DNA of 23,912 nt, from the NCBI GenBank assembly GCA_034437515.1, contig DAOTTX010000046.1:1-23912 (forward strand), read 5' to 3'. Position numbers and translations under genes: made by a program. The stretch comes from DAOTTX01 sp034437515. Lineage in GTDB: Bacteria; Chloroflexota; Anaerolineae; Aggregatilineales; Phototrophicaceae. Position 1 is the first letter of the stretch. The number at the start of each line of letters is the position of its first letter. The notes below the pieces were generated by a model that was given only the letters and a program-made list of their open reading frames with translations, made no database searches and was not told the origin of the DNA. Below, in pieces: positions 7,203 through 13,771 of the stretch.

Positions 7203-9641
7203 TTATTTAACCTGATCGTCCGCTTGCGGTGTTGGGGTAGCGGCGGCGTTGTAATCCATCCCACCGCTGAGTCGAACCGTCCCGCCGCCGGTCTGTTGGG
7301 CCAGCCGATTGAGCTTAAAACGTGCCAGCGGCATCGACAGCGTATGGTAGATCATCGCGGCGGTGTCACGTAATTGCTTACGTGGACGCTCGAAGAATTT
7401 ACGGAAGTTGCGCAGCGTCTGCCGGGCGCGGAATTCCTTATGTATGACCGTGTGCAGTTGGCGGTAAAACGCGGTCGTAAACGGCCCCTCGTAAAGCATC
7501 GCCATGTCGTTGGAATCTTGCCAGTTGTGGCGCTCCCCAAGTTGATTCTCCACCCGTTGATGAAACTTGGTGCCCGGTAACGGATATGACACCGAGATAC
7601 CGATGTCATCCGGCATACACTCACGGACGAGATCCAGTGTTTTGGCGATGTCCGCACGGCTTTCACCCGGATAACCGAACTGCAAGAAGAACCCGACCCG
7701 TACCCCGTTTTTACGGAGTTCGTGCGCGGCCTGTCGGATCTGCTCCACGCGGGTGCCTTTTTCCATCGCGTCGAGGATCTTCTGTGAGCCGCTTTCCGCG
7801 CCGATCCAGATAATGTCGCAGCCGGCACGCTTCAGCGCGGGGATGGTCTCGCCCCGCAGCAGCAAATCAGCGCGACTAAGGCATTTGAACGGCAACTTTA
7901 CCCCTTCGGCCTCTACCAGATCGGCGAATGTTTCCATCCAGCCGGGTTTTAACCCCATGATGTCATCGGCAAACCAGATGTGATCCGGCTGGTAGTGTGC
8001 TTGCAGATAGCGCATCTGCTCAACGATATACGCCGGGTTATGCACGTTATACCGCTGGCCCCAGATCGGCTTGGCGCACCAGTTACAGTGATAGGGGCAG
8101 CCACGAGTGGTCGCCAGGTTCATCGAGAAGTAACCGTGTCGCTCCATCCAGATGCGTTTGTAGCGTTCGACATCGATGAGATCCCAGGCGGGCATTGGCA
8201 GGGCGTCGAGCGATTTCATCACATCTCGGCGCACCGGCAGCACCGTCTCAGCCGTGACGGCCCCGGCGATACCGTGAACGGGCACATCCTGTTCGAGCGC
8301 GTCCAGCAATTCGCCGAGGGTTTCCTCCCCTTCGCCGATCAGCACGTAATCCGCGCCTGCTTCGAGATAATCCGTGTAATGATCGGATGCGTCGGAACCG
8401 CACACGATCACCGTGCAACCCTGCGCTTTCGCCATGCCGATCATGGTAAAAGCGGCCTCGCGCATGCGCGTCAAACACATCTTGGAAAGGTAGTTAAAGT
8501 TGTCCTCGTAGATCACCGCATGGGACGGTTTTTCCTGTTGCAGCATCGTCTGCCATTCATGCTCAGATTCCGCCAGCATCGCATCAAAGAGCGTGACATC
8601 GTAACCACGCTCACGAACGTAGCTGGCGGCGTAAAGCGTTCCCAGCGGTGGGTAGGGTTGCATTGCCTCCCAGAGTTTACGGTCAAACTGTAGATAGTAA
8701 GACTGTCCAAAGAGGATTTTCGTCACGGGTTGTCCTTTCATGCAGATGCGTTCGGGCGGTGTCTCTAAGGCGTCCAGGCGTGTTTGGTAGCTGTCCAGGA
8801 TGCGCTGCATGTGACCGTCAAAGTGACCCTTGCACCAATCTGGTGAAAAGTTGGCCTCGATGGAATGCTGCCGGGCGAACTTGCGAATCTTGCGGCGCAT
8901 TTCCCAACGGTCAAGCGCGGTGCTAGCCGGTGTGTTGAGCAGAAGTTCCAGACCGCGCTTCTGGCGTGTTGTACTGTCATCAATGGCGGGGTCGGTGCGC
9001 GGTGGGGCGTCGGTTGCGTTGGGGAAGAAAGCGGACGTCCACGCATTGTGTTGGCGCATCTGTTGGTAAACGTGCAAGCCGGTGACAGGTACCATCTGCA
9101 CCAGTTCGCGCGCGGTGAACAGGTTACGATCTTCGATGGTCAGCGCGTTTTCCGTGACCAGATAATTCGGGCACAGCGTCACCCCGGTATGCGCCGCCAG
9201 ATGCACCCAGGCGATGACGAACAGGCGCGTCAGCCACAGACGATCTGGCGCAGTGACGATCATGTAGTCAATGTCGCCCTGCGGGTTGATGTTTTCCGCC
9301 GCCAGTGAGCCGGTCACCGCAACCATACGCACGAAGGGCAGGTTGCCGATGATCGCACCGTAGTGCACGGCGATAGGCCACATCTCTGCGGAAAGCGCAG
9401 CTCGGCTGACCCGCATTTGAACGTTTGCGTCGCGGTTCGGCAAGCTGATGTAGTTCACGTTTTGTGTCAGGGCGTGGCGGTCGATGAGGTCGTTAACGGT
9501 CGCCTGGATCGCTTCGATTGAGGCGCTACTGCCGATCAAATAGCGTTGGATCTCATCGCAAGTGACGGGGAAGTGAAAGACATCGCTATAGGCGACAGTC
9601 TGCATGACTGCCCATTCGAGTTGGGTGTGGTTTGCTGGCAT
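7203..9641 (-). CDS. Nucleotidyltransferase-like domain fused to B12-type radical SAM enzyme
   Basis: An 812-residue two-part protein. Residues 1-80 look like a winged-helix lead-in. Residues 105-130 carry a polymerase-beta-type nucleotidyltransferase signature, a G-S pair at 111-112 and D-x-D at 123-125 (GDIDYMIVT), and APDRLWLTRL, RNLFTARELVQM and NAWTSAFFPNA follow. This module is known to me as a stand-alone protein of about 300 residues near glycan genes. From about residue 306 a complete B12-binding domain (PYPPLGTLYAASYV, DYVLIGEGEE) and radical SAM core begin, with CX3CX2C at C515, C519 and C522 and WIGAESGSQKILDAMEKGT. The join contains AAAGGA six bases before an in-frame GTG (8726), so the radical SAM part may also be translated separately. 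A single upstream indel would split the gene, so either a true fusion or a sequencing artefact is possible. Confidence 0.8.
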   Translation of the reverse strand: MPANHTQLEWAVMQTVAYSDVFHFPVTCDEIQRYLIGSSASIEAIQATVNDLIDRHALTQNVNYISLPNRDANVQMRVSRAALSAEMWPIAVHYGAIIGNLPFVRMVAVTGSLAAENINPQGDIDYMIVTAPDRLWLTRLFVIAWVHLAAHTGVTLCPNYLVTENALTIEDRNLFTARELVQMVPVTGLHVYQQMRQHNAWTSAFFPNATDAPPRTDPAIDDSTTRQKRGLELLLNTPASTALDRWEMRRKIRKFARQHSIEANFSPDWCKGHFDGHMQRILDSYQTRLDALETPPERICMKGQPVTKILFGQSYYLQFDRKLWEAMQPYPPLGTLYAASYVRERGYDVTLFDAMLAESEHEWQTMLQQEKPSHAVIYEDNFNYLSKMCLTRMREAAFTMIGMAKAQGCTVIVCGSDASDHYTDYLEAGADYVLIGEGEETLGELLDALEQDVPVHGIAGAVTAETVLPVRRDVMKSLDALPMPAWDLIDVERYKRIWMERHGYFSMNLATTRGCPYHCNWCAKPIWGQRYNVHNPAYIVEQMRYLQAHYQPDHIWFADDIMGLKPGWMETFADLVEAEGVKLPFKCLSRADLLLRGETIPALKRAGCDIIWIGAESGSQKILDAMEKGTRVEQIRQAAHELRKNGVRVGFFLQFGYPGESRADIAKTLDLVRECMPDDIGISVSYPLPGTKFHQRVENQLGERHNWQDSNDMAMLYEGPFTTAFYRQLHTVIHKEFRARQTLRNFRKFFERPRKQLRDTAAMIYHTLSMPLARFKLNRLAQQTGGGTVRLSGGMDYNAAATPTPQADDQVK
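8726..8738 (-). promoter_or_regulatory. Internal ribosome binding site and GTG at the domain join
   Basis: Within the 812-residue reading frame, AAAGGA (8733-8738 on the - strand) lies 6 nt before an in-frame GTG (8724-8726, residue 306). This is exactly where the B12-binding domain begins (VTKILFG). The ATG overlapping AAAGGA (8741) contains TGA in the +1 frame, the kind of stop found at tightly coupled gene junctions. The site could start a free 507-residue radical SAM protein, or be a relic of two genes fused in frame. Confidence 0.5.
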
Positions 9642-9676
9642 TCCAATAAGAACCTCTAACTAACGTGCCAGTAAAT

Positions 9677-10996
9677 CTAATTACAGGGAATTTCTTCCGG
9701 CGAGCCAGCGATACCTAGCGATCCCCACCATAGCAACTGATAGTGAAATATGGTGTAAGGATAGTGATCGAAGAAACCGATGACCATAAATGATAGAGTA
9801 CCACAAACGATAAATAGACGCATGTGAAACGTCTGACTCTCATCTAACCGGCTCAGCGCGATCAAGAGTCCGTTCAACAACGCACCACCGAATAGTACGT
9901 TGCCGACGATGCCCAACTCCGCTTGTACGAGCAGATAGATGTTATGGACGTGGTCGCCGCGCAGGTCGAGGTCGGTCTGGTAGAACAGGTAATCACTGGC
10001 GTACCAGCCGAAGTTCCCCGCGCCGAAGCCGATTAAGGGGCGTTCGCGGGCTGCCCTGAGCGCGATCTCGGTCAAGATGGCTCGTTCGCCGATGGATTGA
10101 ACTTCCGTGCTTTCCGTGCCAACGCCCACCCGGACGAGCAGCAGCGGACGATATAACGCGAAAAATAGGCCGACGGCGAGCAGCGCACAAATCAAGGTGA
10201 CCATCACAGGCCGTGTTTTGAGTGTCGCCGTCAATCGCTGGTGATAGAACAGCACACCAAGCGCGAAGACACCGGCGACGATTAACCCAAGCCACGCACC
10301 GCGAGAAAAGGTCAACATCAACATCCATATGCCAAAGAGCGTGGTGATGATGCCAAGTGCGACCATGCCACGCTGCCGTGAGAACAACAATCCGGCGGCA
10401 TAGAGCAGGCCGGTTGCGATAAATCCGGCGTAAACGTTGGGGTGCGAGGCCAGTCCGTAAGGGCGTAGCCAGCGCGTCTCACCCGCTTGAATCACACTTA
10501 TACCGGAAACTTGCGGATCAAGCGTAAACTCACCGAACACATCCAGGCCGATAGACCCTTGCCGGGCGACTTGCAGCGCCCCGATGCCACCGTGTACCAG
10601 GATGCCGAGTGCCAGTGTGACGGTGAGCCAACGCAGCGGCAGGCGCACGCAGAGAGTCATCGTGACGAAGATCACAGCCAGCGCGAATTGTAATGCGGCT
10701 CCGGTTGCGACGGTCGGTCGAAAATCTCGTGTAAACGCCCACCGGGTAGAGATTATCCCCCAGATCGCCAGTGCGAATAACAGCAGCAGCCATAGTTGCT
10801 GCGTTCTGGGTAAGGCACGTAGGCCGTAAAAGCGAGTCGCCGCCCATAGGAGTAGCGCCGTGACCACTGGAATGAAGATCAGGTAGCCGGTAAAGTAGTC
10901 CTCGGTGAACGGTTGCGGTGCATTCGGCAGACGCAGCCACACTGGCGTGAGAAAAAACACCAGCAGAACATTGAGTTGGGTTAATCGAATAAGCAT
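9677..10996 (-). CDS. O-antigen ligase/polymerase (Wzy/WaaL-like) membrane protein
   Basis: A 439-residue multi-pass membrane protein with roughly 10-12 hydrophobic segments, starting with LTQLNVLLVFFLTPVWLRL. A large periplasmic-type loop contains RPLIGFGAGNFGWY and HVHNIYLLVQAELGIVG; the H-N-x(5)-AELG pattern is the Wzy_C/O-antigen ligase signature. An earlier LRPYGLASHPNVYAGF segment matches the conserved G-x-x-x-HPN region of the same family. Members polymerise or ligate undecaprenyl-linked glycans at the outer face of the membrane, or glycosylate proteins. No clear ribosome binding site precedes ATG 10996. It is the first gene of the - strand operon, and with the flippase at the other end it supports an exported, lipid-linked product. 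Polymerase and ligase roles cannot be separated by sequence alone. Confidence 0.85.
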   Translation of the reverse strand: MLIRLTQLNVLLVFFLTPVWLRLPNAPQPFTEDYFTGYLIFIPVVTALLLWAATRFYGLRALPRTQQLWLLLLFALAIWGIISTRWAFTRDFRPTVATGAALQFALAVIFVTMTLCVRLPLRWLTVTLALGILVHGGIGALQVARQGSIGLDVFGEFTLDPQVSGISVIQAGETRWLRPYGLASHPNVYAGFIATGLLYAAGLLFSRQRGMVALGIITTLFGIWMLMLTFSRGAWLGLIVAGVFALGVLFYHQRLTATLKTRPVMVTLICALLAVGLFFALYRPLLLVRVGVGTESTEVQSIGERAILTEIALRAARERPLIGFGAGNFGWYASDYLFYQTDLDLRGDHVHNIYLLVQAELGIVGNVLFGGALLNGLLIALSRLDESQTFHMRLFIVCGTLSFMVIGFFDHYPYTIFHYQLLWWGSLGIAGSPEEIPCN

Positions 10997-11002
10997 GTTT
11001 GT

Positions 11003-11030
11003 TTGATAAATCGCCTATGCTGGATAGAAT
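11003..11030 (+). promoter_or_regulatory. Sigma70-like promoter of the S9 peptidase operon
   Basis: TTGATA (11003-11008) and TAGAAT (11025-11030) each match the consensus at 5 of 6 positions and are 16 bp apart. Transcription would begin near 11037, giving a leader of about 28 nt before ATG 11066. It overlaps the possible - strand promoter, so the two divergent units may compete for polymerase. Confidence 0.55.
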
Positions 11031-11049
11031 GACATGCGATATTTGCCAA
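11021..11049 (-). promoter_or_regulatory. Possible promoter of the radical SAM operon
   Basis: On the - strand, TTGGCA (11044-11049) is followed 17 nt later by TATCCA (11021-11026). The upstream element fits a -35 box well and the -10 is poor (3 of 6). It lies 25 nt before ATG 10996 in the 69-bp divergent gap and would drive all eight genes. Confidence 0.3.
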
Positions 11050-11065
11050 CAAGTCGAGAGACACT

Positions 11066-13240
11066 ATGACCGAACAAGAAAAATTTCCGATTGAAGCCAG
11101 CGCCAGTTATCCCGCGCCGGGGATGGCGGTGCCGAATAAGTTTATTTTTTCCCAAGATGATACCCGTCTACTGTATCTGTTTCGCACGGACAGCACCAAT
11201 TCAGCCCAGGTTCTACATGCGCTGGATGTGAAATCTGGCGAGCAAAGTGTCGCCGCGTATCCACCCGGCGGGGGTGTGCAGGAAGACAGGCTTTCCCCGG
11301 AAGAAGAACTGCGCCGCCAGCGTGAGCGGATGCTGGCGGTCGGGTTGACACATATCAGCCGGGCGGGGCGGTCGGATCGGGTGCTGGTGCCGGTCAGCGG
11401 GGCGATTTACGTTATCGACAATTCCGGTGATCCGCTGCGGTTGGTCTTTGATAACGGAGACGATGCGCCGGCGTTGACGCCCAGGCTCTCCGCTGATGGT
11501 GCGTGGGTTGCCTATGTGCAGGCTGAAGAACTCTATATCATTCCCGCCGCCGGCGGACAGCCACGACAGATTACACACGACGCACGCGGCACGGGCAAGA
11601 CCAACGGTCTCGCGGATTACATCGCGCAGGAAGAACTCAGTCGTGGTGATGGCTTCTGGTGGTCGCCGGATGCGGCACACATCGCCTATACCCATGTAGA
11701 CGAAACGCATATTCCGGTCTATTGCATCGTGCATCAAGGCAAGGATTTCACCGGTGATAGCGCACAGGAAGACCATCACTACCCATTTGCCGGTGCGGAA
11801 AATCCGCGTGTGGCGTTACGGGTGATCCCCCGCGATGGCGGTGAACCGGTGACGATGGATACTGACTTCGGCGATGAGGTCTATCTGCTGCATGTATTCT
11901 GGTGGTCGGCGGACGTGCTCGGCGCGAGCTTTCTCAACCGGGAACAAGACCAATACTGGCTGGTACGCTTTGACATCACCACCGGGGCGCGTGAACTCGT
12001 TCGGCACGAACGATCTGACTACTGGATCAACCTGCGCGGTGAGCATCTGCAAATGCTCAAAGACGGGCGCTACATCACACTTTCCGAGCAAGACGGCTAT
12101 AAGCATCTATACTTATACGAGGGTGACACCTGCGTCAGTCAGTTGACCAGCGGTGAGTGGATGGTCGATGAATTAGCCGGTGTGAATGAGAACACGCAGA
12201 CCGTCTACTTCACCGGGACGCGCAAACAGCCGACCGAGAAACATCTTTACGCGGTACACTTTGATGGTGGCGACCCGCAGCAGATCACGCAGCGAGCCGG
12301 TTATCATGAAGTCGTGCTCGACAATGGCTGTACACATTTCGTCGATGTGCATTCCGCGTTGGCGACCCCCTTTAACGTCACGCTGCGTGCGCTAGAGGAC
12401 GGTCACAGCGTCCATACAATCTACGAAAACGATGATCCACGTGTGGCAGCGTTCGGCCTCGAACCACCGGAGATCGTCAGCTTGCAAAACCGGCACGGAG
12501 ACACGCTCTACGGCGCAATTTATCGTCCCCCGGCGCGTTTCGGCTCTGGTGCGCACCCGGTAGTCGTGCATGTCTACGGCGGCCCCGGCCCGCAGATGAT
12601 CGCCGACCACTGGAAGATGACCGCGTCATTGCAATTGCAATATCTGCGCAATCGGGGTTTTCTGGTCTTCCGGCTGGATAACCGCGGCAGTGCGCGGCGT
12701 GGGTTGGCCTTTGAGGGTGCGCTGAAGCATCGCATGGGGACGGTCGAGGTTGACGATCAGGTCGATGGGGTGCGCTGGCTGGTAGCGCAGGGCATCGCCG
12801 ACCCTGATCGAGTCGGCATCTTCGGCTGGAGCTACGGCGGGTACATGGCGTTAATGGGTCTCGCCAAAGCACCGGCCGTGTTCAAGGTCGCGGTCGCCGG
12901 TGCGCCCGTCACCCATTGGGACGGTTACGACACTTGCTACACCGAACGTTACATGAGCACCCCGCAGGCCAACCCTGAAGGCTACGCTGAAGGCAGCGTG
13001 ATGACCCATGTGGAAAATATAGCCGGGAAGCTACTGCTCATTCATGGTATGATTGATGAGAACGTACACTTCCGTCACACGGCACGGTTAATCAATGCTT
13101 TGATCGTAGCACGTCAACCGTATGACATCTTGTTGTTCCCTGACGAACGGCATATGCCACGCCGCCCGGCGGATCGTGTATATTTGAATGAGAACATCGT
13201 CGGCTATTTCCAGAAACACCTGTCAGCGACCCCCGACTAA
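11066..13240 (+). CDS. S9 family peptidase, dipeptidyl-peptidase IV type
   Basis: A 724-residue serine peptidase with an N-terminal beta-propeller (about 1-470) and a C-terminal alpha/beta hydrolase domain. The nucleophile motif GWSYGGYM puts the catalytic serine at S589; IHGMIDENV gives D664 and DERHMPR gives H696, in the prolyl-oligopeptidase order. The paired glutamates that bind the substrate N-terminus in DPP-IV appear as E189-E190 in YIAQEELSRGDGFWWSPD, so dipeptide release from the N-terminus is likely, with proline or alanine preferred by family knowledge. HVYGGPGPQ precedes the oxyanion region. No signal peptide or membrane anchor is visible, suggesting a cytosolic role in peptide turnover. 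GAGAG (11056-11060) lies 5 nt before the ATG, and a good promoter lies upstream. HNH and helicase genes follow closely. Confidence 0.9.
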   Translation: MTEQEKFPIEASASYPAPGMAVPNKFIFSQDDTRLLYLFRTDSTNSAQVLHALDVKSGEQSVAAYPPGGGVQEDRLSPEEELRRQRERMLAVGLTHISRAGRSDRVLVPVSGAIYVIDNSGDPLRLVFDNGDDAPALTPRLSADGAWVAYVQAEELYIIPAAGGQPRQITHDARGTGKTNGLADYIAQEELSRGDGFWWSPDAAHIAYTHVDETHIPVYCIVHQGKDFTGDSAQEDHHYPFAGAENPRVALRVIPRDGGEPVTMDTDFGDEVYLLHVFWWSADVLGASFLNREQDQYWLVRFDITTGARELVRHERSDYWINLRGEHLQMLKDGRYITLSEQDGYKHLYLYEGDTCVSQLTSGEWMVDELAGVNENTQTVYFTGTRKQPTEKHLYAVHFDGGDPQQITQRAGYHEVVLDNGCTHFVDVHSALATPFNVTLRALEDGHSVHTIYENDDPRVAAFGLEPPEIVSLQNRHGDTLYGAIYRPPARFGSGAHPVVVHVYGGPGPQMIADHWKMTASLQLQYLRNRGFLVFRLDNRGSARRGLAFEGALKHRMGTVEVDDQVDGVRWLVAQGIADPDRVGIFGWSYGGYMALMGLAKAPAVFKVAVAGAPVTHWDGYDTCYTERYMSTPQANPEGYAEGSVMTHVENIAGKLLLIHGMIDENVHFRHTARLINALIVARQPYDILLFPDERHMPRRPADRVYLNENIVGYFQKHLSATPD

Positions 13241-13279
13241 AGCCGGGGAGTATCTAGCGCCAAAGTTGTATGAGGGTTT

Positions 13280-13756
13280 ATGCGTTATCAGGATCAACTG
13301 GATAAAAAGTCACTCGAACGTTACGCGGCGGCGATCAATCGACGCGCCCGGCTGTTGCAGGCCGTCGGGGAAGTTTCCCCGGCGCTGCTGCGCCACTGTA
13401 TTTTAGAATCCAGTGGGTGCTGCGGCTGGTGCGGTGATGACGTCACGTACAGCGAATTCGAGATCGACCATATCATTAGTTTGAGCCAGGGCGGACGCAA
13501 CGTTCGCGATAATTTGGTGTTGGCTTGCCCGGCTTGCAACCGCAAAAAGGGTGAGAAACACCCAGTACGCTTTGCGGCGGAACGCTACGCCCAACACGGG
13601 CGATTGACTCCGCTGTTGGAACAGCTTTTCGCACAGTATGACGTTGAACCTCAACAGCAGGCGACGTTATTCGAGACCAACGCCGTTGACGATCGTGTGC
13701 AGATCGAAACCGATGATGACGATCAGCCGCCCGAAATTCCCCCGTACACATGGTAA
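13280..13756 (+). CDS. HNH endonuclease
   Basis: A 158-residue protein with a compact HNH nuclease domain. Zinc-binding CxxC pairs are at C48/C51 and C83/C86. The core reads EIDHIISLSQGG (61-72), with D63-H64 as the metal-binding/general-base pair, and is followed by N-VRDNLVLACPACNRKKG with the conserved N and the final N87. The N-terminal 40 residues are helical and basic, and the last 45 are acidic (TDDDDQPPEIPPYTW). Many such proteins are of unknown role, others act in phage packaging, restriction or homing. The gene follows the peptidase by 39 bp and precedes the helicase by 15 bp, so all three are likely co-transcribed. GAGG lies only 4 nt before the ATG, slightly short. Confidence 0.85.
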   Translation: MRYQDQLDKKSLERYAAAINRRARLLQAVGEVSPALLRHCILESSGCCGWCGDDVTYSEFEIDHIISLSQGGRNVRDNLVLACPACNRKKGEKHPVRFAAERYAQHGRLTPLLEQLFAQYDVEPQQQATLFETNAVDDRVQIETDDDDQPPEIPPYTW

Positions 13757-13771
13757 TCTCAGTGAGAAACA

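Noticed and set aside
688..10996. A RiPP (modified peptide) biosynthesis cluster, suggested by the SPASM and B12-type radical SAM enzymes
   Set aside because: The gaps between genes are at most 35 bp, so there is no room for a precursor gene inside the operon, and no peptidase-transporter or recognition-domain gene is visible. The flippase and ligase point to glycan or lipid chemistry. A precursor elsewhere cannot be ruled out.
13280..13756. HNH gene as a homing endonuclease or part of a mobile element
   Set aside because: No intron or intein signs, no flanking repeats, and composition like its neighbours. It fits within a co-directional operon.
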